In this document: positions 1-7,855 of the stretch, piece after piece
Layout: every line of letters begins with the position of its first letter
How positions within the stretch are numbered: the stretch's first letter is position 1
DNA from: a bacterium
Lineage (GTDB): Bacteria > Bdellovibrionota_G > JALEGL01
Direction: 5' to 3'
Length of the DNA stretch: 64,000 nucleotides
Assembly (NCBI GenBank): GCA_022763185.1
Contig: JALEGL010000009.1
Span: 1-64,000 of the forward strand
Translations under genes and position numbers: made by a program
The notes under the pieces: generated by a model
The model's input: only the letters and a program-made list of their open reading frames with translations
The model's database searches: none
What the model was told of the DNA's origin: nothing

Positions 1-36
1 TCGTCGTTTTTAATTTGCTCATCCCCGTGTCTTCTT

Positions 37-768
37 CTAACTCAATCTTATGTTTTCTCTCTCACCTTGCACTATTAATCGTTTGCTTCTGATTCTTAAA
101 TTGATCACTTCTACAGTGAGAGAGAAGGCCATGGCAAAATAAATGTAGCCTTTGTTAAAGTGTTGTCCCATACCCTCTACCATCAGCATCACACCAATTA
201 AGATCAAAAAACTTAAACTTAAGATTTTTAAACTAGGATAACGTTCAATCAATCTGGAAATATAGCCAGAAAAAGCAATCATTACCCCCAAAGCAATGAC
301 CACAGCTGTAATCATAATCCAAACTTCTTTGACCATACCCACAGCGGTAATCACCGAATCCAGAGAAAAAACAATATCCAGCAATAAAATCTGACCAATA
401 ATCCAAGAAAAACTCTGCTTGATTTCTTTTTGAGTGACCGATTCATCAGTAGGTTCCATTTTTTCAACAATTTCATGCGTGGCTTTGGCCATTAAAAACA
501 AACCGCCCAAGAGCAGAATTAAATCACGTCCAGATACCGCATGACCTAATACTTCAAACAAAGGCGCTGTTAAGCCCATGACCCAGGAAATGGCAAACAA
601 CAAAGCAATACGCGCAAACATAGCCAAGGCTAAACCAATGGTTCTGGCTTTAGCCTGCTGTTCTTTAGGCAGGTGGCCAACAAGGATAGCAATAAAAATA
701 ACATTGTCTATCCCAAGAACAATTTCCATAAACAACAAAGCACCCAAGCTGATCAATGTTTCGAGCAT
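37..768 (-). CDS. TerC family integral membrane protein
   Basis: Polytopic inner-membrane protein of 243 residues in the TerC/YgdQ family, which is linked to metal-ion (often manganese) export or tellurite resistance; the substrate here is not known. Several hydrophobic helices are visible. The family's acidic intramembrane motifs are present: GIDNVIF (D21) in the first helix and LLLDIVFSLDSV (D131, D137) after the central loop. The C-terminal tail is basic. The ATG at 768 has no Shine-Dalgarno sequence, but a promoter with 17-bp spacing ends 7 bases upstream (separate entry), so the mRNA is probably leaderless. Family assignment is firm, function is general. Confidence 0.9.
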   Translation of the reverse strand: MLETLISLGALLFMEIVLGIDNVIFIAILVGHLPKEQQAKARTIGLALAMFARIALLFAISWVMGLTAPLFEVLGHAVSGRDLILLLGGLFLMAKATHEIVEKMEPTDESVTQKEIKQSFSWIIGQILLLDIVFSLDSVITAVGMVKEVWIMITAVVIALGVMIAFSGYISRLIERYPSLKILSLSFLILIGVMLMVEGMGQHFNKGYIYFAMAFSLTVEVINLRIRSKRLIVQGERENIRLS

Positions 769-775
769 GCATGCA

Positions 776-804
776 AATGTAATGGATTTTTAAAACTTAA
801 GCAA
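776..804 (-). promoter_or_regulatory. Predicted promoter of the TerC gene (leaderless type)
   Basis: On the minus strand TTGCTT (804-799), a 17-bp spacer and TACATT (781-776) precede the ATG at 768 by 7 bases. The expected transcription start is therefore at or next to the start codon. No Shine-Dalgarno sequence is visible. Confidence 0.45.
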
Positions 805-853
805 CACACTCTGCTTTTTTTCGCAAGAGAGTCCTGTGCATATCTCATAGCAA

Positions 854-878
854 CCAAAAGGTAGGCCGTACCTTTTGG
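854..878. repeat. REP-like palindrome, copy 1
   Basis: Perfect 10-bp inverted repeat CCAAAAGGTA / TACCTTTTGG with a 5-base loop GGCCG, between the 3' end of the glutaredoxin gene and the TerC promoter. A 21-22 base core is found again, inverted, at 47584-47606, and a diverged relative lies at 40921-40953. There is no T-run, so it is more like a REP element than a standard terminator. Confidence 0.6.
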
Positions 879-895
879 TGTTTGAGAATAGGTTT

Positions 896-1201
896 TTAAG
901 CCAACTTCTCTTGCAACTCACCTTTGCTGAACATATCGCGCACGATATCGCAACCGCCAACAAATTCACCTTTGATATAAAGTTGAGGAATGGTTGGCCA
1001 GTTGGAATACTCTTTAATCCCCTGTCTCACTTGTGGATCAGACAAAACATCAATGCTTTGATATTCCACGCCGGTAGCGTTCAAACATTCAACCGTGGCG
1101 GCAGAAAACCCACATTGGGGCATATCTGGTGTGCCTTTCATAAACAACACCACAGGATGCTTTTTCACAAACTCTTCTATTTTTTGATGTACTTCATTCA
1201 T
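896..1201 (-). CDS. grxD: Monothiol glutaredoxin, Grx4 family
   Basis: CGFS-type monothiol glutaredoxin of 101 residues. The active-site CGFS starts at C30, preceded by KGTPDMPQ, and the glutathione-binding [19 protein letters not shown] segment follows. This class binds a glutathione-ligated [2Fe-2S] cluster and passes it to carrier proteins, commonly with BolA partners; a BolA gene lies at 11262. The ATG at 1201 has a good ribosome site (GAAGGAGAAGG). It is downstream of an ErpA/IscA-type gene on the same strand with a repeat element between, and opposite mrp, so this is an Fe-S assembly neighbourhood. Confidence 0.95.
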   Translation of the reverse strand: MNEVHQKIEEFVKKHPVVLFMKGTPDMPQCGFSAATVECLNATGVEYQSIDVLSDPQVRQGIKEYSNWPTIPQLYIKGEFVGGCDIVRDMFSKGELQEKLA

Positions 1202-1278
1202 GTCCTTCTCCTTCGTTTATACTTAACGATTCTCAATAACTTTGAGAAAAATATTATTTCTCCAAAAAACGCTTTTAG

Positions 1279-1393
1279 AAATGGAAAGTTTTGTACAGAT
1301 CGCGGCGCGCAGGAGCGAAAAAGCGCAGCGTATTATAATACGTGAGCATTTTGAGCGACTAAGCAACAAAGAGCTGTGCAAAAATCTCCATTT
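1279..1393. repeat. Dispersed ~118-bp element with terminal inverted repeats, copy 1
   Basis: About 116 bp that aligns end to end with 13972-14090, roughly 85% identical by eye. The ends form an imperfect inverted repeat: AAATGGAAAGTTTTGTACAG at the left against the complement of CTGTGCAAAAATCTCCATTT at the right. The interior repeats GAGCG- and AGCG-type motifs. This copy begins directly after the stop codon of the ErpA-like gene and fills most of the gap to grxD. No open reading frame is inside. It could be a MITE-like or REP-like mobile repeat, or a transcribed hairpin. Confidence 0.65.
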
Positions 1394-1717
1394 CTACCCC
1401 ATGCTGAATGATGATCCACAGCCACAGGTTGTTTTAGCATTGGGATTACGCACAACAAAACCTGCATTCATTAAGCCTTCATTGTAATCAATGACCGAGG
1501 TTGCTATATAGGGCGCGCTGATGGGATCAATGAGAACGGTTAAACCGGAAAACTCTAAGATCAAATCATCCTCAGCGGCTTCATCCACACTGAAACCGTA
1601 CTGAAAGCCAGAACATCCACCGCCTTCAACATAAATGCGTAAACCCTTTTTTTGTTGCTCCTGCGCAAGGTAACTTTTACCTTTTGCTATTGCTGTATCT
1701 GTTAATTGAATTTCCAT
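1394..1717 (-). CDS. HesB/IscA/ErpA-type iron-sulfur carrier protein
   Basis: A-type Fe-S carrier of 107 residues with the three conserved cysteines C35 (GGGCSGFQY), C98 and C100 (TTCGCGSSF), which bind and deliver clusters to apo-proteins. Length and motifs fit ErpA/IscA; the exact subtype cannot be decided by eye. The ATG at 1717 is preceded by AAGAGGATAATGAAAC, an acceptable ribosome site. The gene is divergent from mrp and upstream of grxD on its own strand. No iscS, iscU or iscR lies within the window. Confidence 0.93.
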   Translation of the reverse strand: MEIQLTDTAIAKGKSYLAQEQQKKGLRIYVEGGGCSGFQYGFSVDEAAEDDLILEFSGLTVLIDPISAPYIATSVIDYNEGLMNAGFVVRNPNAKTTCGCGSSFSMG

Positions 1718-1778
1718 GTTTCATTATCCTCTTAAACTTATGCATTCATATCAGTTTTATATGAATTGGCAAGCAAGT

Positions 1779-1801
1779 AATAGCACCTATATGGTACTAT
1801 T
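1779..1801. promoter_or_regulatory. Inverted repeat between erpA-like gene and mrp, possible operator
   Basis: AATAGCACC - TATAT - GGTACTATT: two 9-bp arms with one mismatch, in the 141-bp divergent intergenic region of two Fe-S genes. Size and position fit a dimeric regulator site such as one for an Rrf2/IscR-type protein, but no matching consensus is claimed. Confidence 0.4.
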
Positions 1802-1858
1802 GTAGCATAAAAAACTTGATTACTATACAGGCCATGAAATTTTGTATATGGCTTAGCT

Positions 1859-3007
1859 ATGGAAGAACTACCAAGCGTCAGTGCCGGTGGTGGCCGTAAA
1901 CAAGCCACGCCACAAGGGCACACCTCACAAAGTAATTTATCTGATGTTAAACACATTGTTGCTGTATCCAGCGGGAAAGGTGGCGTAGGTAAATCTACGG
2001 TTACCGTTAATCTTGCCATGGCGCTCAGTCGCATGGGGCATTCGGTAGGCTTAATGGATGCCGATGTTTATGGCCCCTCTATTGCTAAAATGCTCAATGG
2101 CTACATGGAACCTACACAAGAAGGTTCAAAAATAAAGCCTTTGGAGCGCTACGGCTTAAAATTTATGTCCATGGCTGTATTAACTCATGAAGATAGCCCC
2201 GTAATATGGCGCGGCCCTATGGCCTCTAAACTGATTCAAACCTTTTTAACACAGGTAGATTGGGGTGAACTGGACTATTTACTGATTGATCTTCCGCCAG
2301 GAACCGGTGATGTTCAACTGACACTGACACAGATGGCTCCCTTAACCGGTGCTGTTGTTGTGACCACTCCTCAAGATGTGGCCATCAATGTAACCATGCG
2401 GGGAATTAAAATGTTTGATGAAGTCCAGGTCCCCATCATTGGTATTGTTGAAAACATGAGTGGTTTTGTCTGCAATCACTGTGGTGAAGAAACGGCTATT
2501 TTTAAAAAGGGTGGCGGTCAAGCCACTGCAAAGCGCTTGGGATACCCTTTTTTAGGAGGTGTTCCATTAGATCCTAAACTGGCTCTATCCGCTGATGTTG
2601 GATCTCCTTTAACTGAAGATGATGCCGGCTCCAGTAAAGTGGCGCACGCTTTTAAAACCATTGCCCAAAATGTTGATGCAACCGTAGAAAAACTGGCCAA
2701 AGCTGAAGCAGAAAACAGCATCAGTGCCACACAAATTGATAGCAAAGACAAACGAGTCCATATTACTTGGAGTGATGGTGTAGAATCGCTTTTGGATTCC
2801 AAAGAGCTACGTTACATGTGTTCCTGTGCTGCCTGCGTTGATGAAAACACCGGTAAACGCATAATTAAAATGGAAGACATTAAAGATGATATATATCCCA
2901 TGGGGTTCAGACCCATAGGCAAATATGGCGTACAAATCTCATGGAGTGACGGCCATAACACTGGCATATACACGTATGATAAGTTGCGCCACTTTAGTAA
3001 AGACTAA
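1859..3007 (+). CDS. mrp: Mrp/ApbC P-loop ATPase fused to a C-terminal DUF971 domain
   Basis: Fe-S cluster carrier ATPase of 382 residues. The deviant Walker A motif GKGGVGKS lies at about residues 39-46, the switch-type LIDLPPGTGD follows, and the CNHC pair near residue 206 is the expected cluster-binding CxxC. The usual N-terminal DUF59 domain is absent: only about 30 polar residues precede the P-loop. From about residue 300 a second domain (ITWSDGVES, RYMCSCAACVDE, QISWSDGHNTGIY) matches DUF971, with an additional cysteine cluster CSCAAC. The ATG at 1859 lies 8 bases after a TATATG box, so it may also be leaderless. It is divergent from the A-type carrier gene and followed by a terminator. 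Confidence 0.93.
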   Translation: MEELPSVSAGGGRKQATPQGHTSQSNLSDVKHIVAVSSGKGGVGKSTVTVNLAMALSRMGHSVGLMDADVYGPSIAKMLNGYMEPTQEGSKIKPLERYGLKFMSMAVLTHEDSPVIWRGPMASKLIQTFLTQVDWGELDYLLIDLPPGTGDVQLTLTQMAPLTGAVVVTTPQDVAINVTMRGIKMFDEVQVPIIGIVENMSGFVCNHCGEETAIFKKGGGQATAKRLGYPFLGGVPLDPKLALSADVGSPLTEDDAGSSKVAHAFKTIAQNVDATVEKLAKAEAENSISATQIDSKDKRVHITWSDGVESLLDSKELRYMCSCAACVDENTGKRIIKMEDIKDDIYPMGFRPIGKYGVQISWSDGHNTGIYTYDKLRHFSKD

Positions 3008-3033
3008 TCAACTTAACAATTATGTTTTTAATA

Positions 3034-3069
3034 AAAAGGGCTACAAATAAACTTTGTAGCCCTTTTTTG
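3034..3069. terminator. Bidirectional Rho-independent terminator after mrp
   Basis: Stem GGGCTACAAA (3039-3048) with TTTGTAGCCC (3054-3063), 10 bp, loop TAAAC-like, flanked by A5 on the left and T6 on the right. It serves mrp on the plus strand and the convergent YqjD-like gene on the minus strand. Confidence 0.88.
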
Positions 3070-3095
3070 ATGATTGATTGAATGTTGCTGTTAAA

Positions 3096-3431
3096 TTAAA
3101 GTCTTTGTTTACCGCGTTTATTAATCAACATCCCCATAATAAATGCTGTTGCAGAAGCAACGCCAACGGCCTTCCATGGGTTTTCTTTGGTTTTTTGATC
3201 AACCTCATTCTTTAAGTCTGTAACTTTTTTATTGATATGATTCACCGTTTGTACCATATCATCCTGCAATTGCGCAGCTTTGTGTTGCACTTTGGGTTTA
3301 ATTTCATCAACAACACTTTTTATTTCTTTGTACTCTTGAGAAATCATTTTTTGAATCTCATCTTTTTTATCTTCTTTGGCATCATTTAAAATATCCAATG
3401 CTTTTCGAATTGATGTAACTTTATTTGCCAT
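3096..3431 (-). CDS. YqjD/ElaB-like (DUF883) membrane-anchored protein
   Basis: Small protein of 111 residues: a long charged amphipathic helical region (residues 1-80, lysine and glutamate rich, probable coiled coil), then a C-terminal anchor ENPWKAVGVASATAFIMGMLINKR. This is the arrangement of the DUF883 family (ElaB, YqjD), stationary-phase inner-membrane proteins, some of which bind ribosomes. A ribosome site AAAGGAGAATAC precedes the ATG. It is downstream of a 160-residue unknown gene on the same strand, in a cluster of stress-type genes. Confidence 0.75.
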   Translation of the reverse strand: MANKVTSIRKALDILNDAKEDKKDEIQKMISQEYKEIKSVVDEIKPKVQHKAAQLQDDMVQTVNHINKKVTDLKNEVDQKTKENPWKAVGVASATAFIMGMLINKRGKQRL

Positions 3432-3444
3432 TGTATTCTCCTTT

Positions 3445-3924
3445 TCAATTGTTTAATTCATAACTTATAGCTTTTTCTTCATAGTCACCACTAACCTTGG
3501 TTAGGGTTTTATTGAGTTGATCAATACTCAATAGATGACAGATGTAGGCACACAGATTGTCAATTTCGTTTAAATCAGCATGGATTGACAGCGTCCAATT
3601 GCTGGGCGCATCAACATCGTCCAGCTTTATACCTTCGTCAACCACCAATAGCGTGTAGACCCCTAGTCGCTTAAGTTGAGTAATATACTGTTTAATCGTT
3701 TCATAGGATTCAATAGTTTGATCTATAAAGAAGACCTCCACTGCATATTGGCGAGCTTTTGTTTGTTCACGTGACTTCAGTGTGGAACTTAGGTCATCCA
3801 ATTTTTTTTTAGCAATGGTCAACTGATAGGCACTGAATACATCTATCCACGACCTCACATCTTGACGATTGCGCCAAAACACAATTTCATATACATTATT
3901 GTTTTTATCTGAGGTGCTACTCAT
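3445..3924 (-). CDS. Unknown protein, possibly a degenerate receiver-like fold
   Basis: About 159 residues, not recognised. It is soluble, with alternating beta-strand and helix character: VYEIVFW, VEVFFIDQTIESYETIKQYITQLKRLGVYTLLVVDEGI. The segment VFFIDQ followed by a helix and TLLVVDEG recalls the core of response-regulator receivers, but no phosphorylation pocket can be shown. The ATG at 3924 with AGGTG upstream is preferred to the in-frame GTG at 3930. It lies between a response regulator gene and the YqjD-like gene, all on the minus strand and probably co-regulated. Confidence 0.65.
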   Translation of the reverse strand: MSSTSDKNNNVYEIVFWRNRQDVRSWIDVFSAYQLTIAKKKLDDLSSTLKSREQTKARQYAVEVFFIDQTIESYETIKQYITQLKRLGVYTLLVVDEGIKLDDVDAPSNWTLSIHADLNEIDNLCAYICHLLSIDQLNKTLTKVSGDYEEKAISYELNN

Positions 3925-3997
3925 AAACACCTAAATTATAAGACCTTTGAATGCAATCAACTACTAACCAAAGATAGCAAACTGCGTATTTGATGTA

Positions 3998-4612
3998 CTA
4001 TGTTGGGAAAATATAGTTAAACAACTCTCCGCGGCTACCAACATTACTTTTTTCAAAAATCTGATTGGTATAAAACTTAACCGTAGATACCGTTGTCTCC
4101 ATAACTTCTGCTATTTCCTTATTGGACAAGCCTTTTAAAATCAGCCTTGCAAACTCTCTTTCTTTTTGAGTGAGTCCAGAACGATCAAAACAACGTTCTC
4201 TACGCCCAATCAAACCTTTAGGGTTTTCCCATAAATCCTCTAAAACTTTTTTGAGCACCTCAACTTCAAAGGGCTTTTCAAGGATATGATCTGCCCCCAA
4301 ATTCAAACCCTGTTTGGCAATATTTAAGTCCAGGGCTGAGGTAATGATGACTACAGGCAGGCCCTTATTACTGGCATATTCAACAACCTTTAATCCGTTG
4401 GGCTCTTCTGAATTAAGATACATGTCAGACACAACAGCATGGCTATCACCTTCATCAATATGCTCCATCGCTTCTTCATAAGAGCTGCATAAAATATGAT
4501 TGATGTTTTTTTTACTTAAATCTTTACCCAACTTAAGCGCCAACAGCTCATCATCTTCCACCACAATAACTCGACCCAAATAAGGTTTTTGATATGATTT
4601 TGATCTAGACAT
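3998..4612 (-). CDS. Two-component response regulator, receiver plus LuxR-type HTH
   Basis: NarL/FixJ-type regulator of 204 residues. Receiver domain (about residues 13-130): acidic pair in VVEDDE, phospho-acceptor D63 in VVSDMYLN, and K113 in LEKPFE. A C-terminal LuxR-type helix-turn-helix follows (LTQKEREFARLILKGLSNKEIAEVMETTVSTVKFYTNQIF). The longer open frame to 4675 gives a hydrophobic, unlikely N-terminus overlapping the divergent kinase gene, so ATG 4612 is chosen. It is divergent from a PAS histidine kinase, starting only 33 bp away, which is its probable partner. DNA targets are unknown. Confidence 0.88.
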   Translation of the reverse strand: MSRSKSYQKPYLGRVIVVEDDELLALKLGKDLSKKNINHILCSSYEEAMEHIDEGDSHAVVSDMYLNSEEPNGLKVVEYASNKGLPVVIITSALDLNIAKQGLNLGADHILEKPFEVEVLKKVLEDLWENPKGLIGRRERCFDRSGLTQKEREFARLILKGLSNKEIAEVMETTVSTVKFYTNQIFEKSNVGSRGELFNYIFPT

Positions 4613-4645
4613 AGCTATGTTATATAGTATTAAAACAAAAAAAAC

Positions 4646-6502
4646 ATGAAAAAAACACCCAGTTCTTCTGAACAAAACAATACTTTATGGTTAAAATCCT
4701 TTTTATCTTATTCCAAAGATGCTTTTATCGTATGCGATACAAAACTTAACATTTTATACGCTAATCCAAAAAGCTCTTCCTTCGTCAACAAAAAGCCCTC
4801 TGAACTTATAGGCTCCAATATAAGCGATTGTGGCATCTTTGGATCTTTGGTATCCGCTGATTTAAAAGCAGCCATCAAAAAAAATAAAGCTCAAAGCTAC
4901 CAATACAATTATACCCACAAAAAAATTGAATACATTGAAGTTTCTTACACGCCTATCCCTTGCGATTCCTCAATACAAATAACACTGATTATAAGGGATC
5001 TCACCAAAAAAAAACGTGCCTTAGAAGAGCTAGAACTTGCAAAAAAGCGCTTAGAATTGCAATCAAAAGCCTTACAACATTATAATCTTGTCAGCGAGTC
5101 TGATTTATTTGGTAACATTATTTATGCCAGTGAAAGCTTTTTAAAGCTTTCTGGCTATACTATTGAAGATATTCTTAATAAAAACTACCGAGAGTTCAAT
5201 TCTCAGCATCATGATTCTAAATTTTTTGAAAAACTTTGGAAAACAATCATTGAGGGTAAAGTTTGGTCTGGCTTAATAAAAAACAAATTTAAGGATAAAG
5301 TTGTATGGCTCGAAACCATCATATCTCCTGTTTATGACAAAAAGGGAAACATAAGCAAATTTTTATGCATGCAGCGAGATGTTAGCAAAAAACAATTTAG
5401 ATTTGAAGAAGGCCAAGACTTTCTTCTCCGCTTTCGAGAGGCTTTCATGCAAAGCCCTATTATTTTCATCTCATTAGACTTGGCTGGAAACATTATTTTT
5501 ACCAATAATTTTTTTTCAAGCTTGGTTGAATATGAACAAAACTATCTAAAAGGTAAAAACTTTATTCATACCTTTATCGATCCAGAAGAAAAAAATAAAA
5601 TACAAAGAAAAATTTTAACTCTTATTTCTAAAAAATCTAAAGCCGGCTCTTTTAAGACCAAACTACTCACATCTAAAAATATAAGTCATACCATACAATG
5701 GAAAGCTTCTTCTACCGTTGACGAATCTAACGCAGTCAACGGCATTACTTTAATCGGTGAAAATGTAACAGAAAAAAACATGCAAAAAAACAAGCTATCG
5801 TCTTTAGAAAAAAACTTAGCCCAACAACAAAAAAAGACTTTTAGCTTTATCACACATCAGCTCAAAGGGGGCTTAAACAGTATAGATGCTGGCCTTGAAC
5901 TTTTATCCGACTATGATGCTATTAAAAACAGTAAAGAAATTTTTAATCTTACACGTAAGGTTAAAAACAGAGTAAAAAAACTTAAAACTTTAAATCATAC
6001 ATTCTTAGAAACCTTAACAAACACTCACAACAATATTTCTATTCATAAACAGCGTTTCAACATTTACCCCATCATCAAAGAAGCCTTAGAAGAAAACATC
6101 CAAAAATCCAAAACCCAAGCCTCTTTTGAGATTAATTTTAATCCAAGTGACCATTCTATTGATGCGGATCCATTTATTTTTAAAGAAATTCTTAACAATT
6201 TAATCAACAATTCCCTTAAATATGCAAAGAATAAACAAGCCAATTTAAGTGTCAGCGCTCATCCCCAAAAACATTTTTTTATTCTGTGTCTATCGGATGA
6301 CGGCATGGGCATGACCCAAGAACAAGCAAACCAAGCCTTTGTCATGTTTGAAAGAGGTGATTCAAAGAAAAAGGGACACGGTATTGGCTTACAATTTTGT
6401 CAAGACATGATGAAAAAACATCGGGGTAAAATATGGCTAGAAACAGAACTTAAGGTTGGGACTCGGGTTTTTTTGTGTTTCCCTCATAAAAATCAATCGT
6501 GA
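4646..6502 (+). CDS. Soluble multi-PAS sensor histidine kinase
   Basis: Histidine kinase of 618 residues without transmembrane segments. It carries three PAS-type regions (about 12-125, 140-245 and 265-380; for example AFIVCDTKLNILYANPKSS, DLFGNIIYASESFLKLSGYT, ISLDLAGNIIFTNNFFSSL). Then comes a kinase core: phospho-acceptor H404 in FSFITHQLKGGLNS, N box NNLINNSLKYAKN, G1 LSDDGMGM and G2 GHGIGLQF. It probably senses an internal signal and phosphorylates the divergent response regulator at 3998-4612. Adenine-rich runs give it a lysine-rich composition compared with the neighbours. A KaiB-like gene converges on its 3' end. Confidence 0.9.
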   Translation: MKKTPSSSEQNNTLWLKSFLSYSKDAFIVCDTKLNILYANPKSSSFVNKKPSELIGSNISDCGIFGSLVSADLKAAIKKNKAQSYQYNYTHKKIEYIEVSYTPIPCDSSIQITLIIRDLTKKKRALEELELAKKRLELQSKALQHYNLVSESDLFGNIIYASESFLKLSGYTIEDILNKNYREFNSQHHDSKFFEKLWKTIIEGKVWSGLIKNKFKDKVVWLETIISPVYDKKGNISKFLCMQRDVSKKQFRFEEGQDFLLRFREAFMQSPIIFISLDLAGNIIFTNNFFSSLVEYEQNYLKGKNFIHTFIDPEEKNKIQRKILTLISKKSKAGSFKTKLLTSKNISHTIQWKASSTVDESNAVNGITLIGENVTEKNMQKNKLSSLEKNLAQQQKKTFSFITHQLKGGLNSIDAGLELLSDYDAIKNSKEIFNLTRKVKNRVKKLKTLNHTFLETLTNTHNNISIHKQRFNIYPIIKEALEENIQKSKTQASFEINFNPSDHSIDADPFIFKEILNNLINNSLKYAKNKQANLSVSAHPQKHFFILCLSDDGMGMTQEQANQAFVMFERGDSKKKGHGIGLQFCQDMMKKHRGKIWLETELKVGTRVFLCFPHKNQS

Positions 6503-6514
6503 TTACAAGCCGTT

Positions 6515-6781
6515 TCATTTGCTAGCTGTTTTATCTAACCAAGATTGAATATCCTTTAATTCACCAACAAAGACTTCTTCTGGTAGAGGAAATATTTTTG
6601 TTAGTCTTGGAGTAACATTTGGGTAATAACTAAGATTATCTTTATCGCTATCCAGCAAATCAATAAAAGAACATTCCATATCATAGTCCTTTTTATTGAT
6701 AATATTCTCTAGCTCACTACAAAACTTATCTGATGTGGGTGAACCTTTGCTAAAAATCAGTTGATACATTGACTTACTCAT
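6515..6781 (-). CDS. KaiB-like thioredoxin-fold protein
   Basis: Small protein of 88 residues with the layout of the KaiB domain: a beta strand (YQLIFSKGSPTSDKFCSELENIIN), a second strand (MECSFIDLLD), then VTPRLTKIFPLPEEVFVGELKD, which resembles the KaiB signature of a threonine-proline turn followed by a PPP-type strand and GDL. KaiB partners KaiC in cyanobacteria, and KaiB-like domains occur at the N-terminus of SasA kinases. No kaiA or kaiC lies in the window. It converges with the PAS kinase gene, 12 bp apart, suggesting an accessory role in that signalling system. Resemblance is judged by eye. Confidence 0.68.
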   Translation of the reverse strand: MSKSMYQLIFSKGSPTSDKFCSELENIINKKDYDMECSFIDLLDSDKDNLSYYPNVTPRLTKIFPLPEEVFVGELKDIQSWLDKTASK

Positions 6782-6857
6782 CTAAGTTTCATGTATTATG
6801 TTTTCTTGGCTATAGCAAATTAAAAAACATCCTTATTGAGCATGCTCTTAACATGTA

Positions 6858-7781
6858 CTATTTTTTCAATTCAGATACCTTAGTTTGAATACCTTGAGGA
6901 AAGTCCAAAGTTCTGATGGGAAAAGGTATCACTATCCCTTTGTCATCAAAGGCTTTTTTAATATTTTTTACCATTTGATGCTTGGCCAATAAATAATTGG
7001 CTTTGTATGGATATTTAATCCATACCCTGGCACTAAAGTTAATAGAGCTATCAGCAAAGGCATCATAATAAAATTCTATGTCTTTAGATTCATCTCTATC
7101 TTTTATACTTTGTAAAGCATGGCGTACTGTATCTTCTACCAAGTCCAGATCTGAATCATAAGCAACGCCACAGAGCAAATCCACTCTTCTGTTAGACGTT
7201 TTGGTATAGTTCCACAGTGGGTTGGTGAACATAATTCTATTGGGAATTACAACATGTTGGCCATCAAAAGTGGTCAGTATGGTTGAACGCAAATTAATGG
7301 CTTCAACTTTACCTAAAATATCTTCAACCTTTACTATATCGTTATAGGTATAAGGCTTTCTAAATGCAATCAGAACACCCGATATAAAATTTGCACTCGT
7401 TTCTTGAAAAGCAAAACCTAAAGCAATACCAATGACACCAGCACCGGCCAAAAGCGAGGTCACAGCTTTATCCAAATTAAGTATACTTAGAGCAACAAAC
7501 AAACCAAGGATCAGTATCAACATATGCAATGTCGTTTGCAGCAAGTTGTTGATGGCCAAGTTACTGGAAATTTTACTGAATATCTTTGGAGATATTTTTC
7601 TCAGTCCCAGTGCAAGCAGGTAAAAAAAACAAAAAACTAAACCCGCAAGCAATATATTTGGAATCAATTCAATAAAGCTCTTTAGCCAAAGACTGAGCTT
7701 GTCTTTCAAAATTTTTAGAACATTTTGAATTTGCAATAAGTTTTCCAGGCTGTATTGTTTTTCCATATAACCATCATTCAT
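6858..7781 (-). CDS. Small-conductance mechanosensitive channel, MscS family
   Basis: About 307 residues. Three membrane segments (FIELIPNILLAGLVFCFFYLLAL; LLQTTLHMLILILGLFVALSIL; then the pore-lining helix AVTSLLAGAGVIGIALGFAFQETSANFISG) precede the beta domain (KPYTYNDIVKVEDILGKVEAINLRSTILTTFDGQHVVIPN) and the C-terminal alpha-beta domain. This is the canonical MscS layout, which releases solutes on hypo-osmotic shock. The open frame continues to 7826, but that start would lie inside a perfect palindrome, so the ATG at 7781 (or 7766) is preferred. It sits among small stress-type membrane genes. Confidence 0.9.
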   Translation of the reverse strand: MNDGYMEKQYSLENLLQIQNVLKILKDKLSLWLKSFIELIPNILLAGLVFCFFYLLALGLRKISPKIFSKISSNLAINNLLQTTLHMLILILGLFVALSILNLDKAVTSLLAGAGVIGIALGFAFQETSANFISGVLIAFRKPYTYNDIVKVEDILGKVEAINLRSTILTTFDGQHVVIPNRIMFTNPLWNYTKTSNRRVDLLCGVAYDSDLDLVEDTVRHALQSIKDRDESKDIEFYYDAFADSSINFSARVWIKYPYKANYLLAKHQMVKNIKKAFDDKGIVIPFPIRTLDFPQGIQTKVSELKK

Positions 7782-7809
7782 TTCATATATTTTGTAAGGC
7801 TTATAAAGT

Positions 7810-7835
7810 GCGCAAGAGATATGCATCTCTTGCGC
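7810..7835. repeat. Perfect 11-bp palindromic hairpin upstream of mscS
   Basis: GCGCAAGAGAT - ATGC - ATCTCTTGCGC, 11-bp arms with a 4-base loop, between the small lipoprotein gene and mscS. There is no T-run on either side. It may be a processing or attenuating hairpin or an operator. Confidence 0.6.
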
Positions 7836-7855
7836 TTAAATTTATATATTAATTT

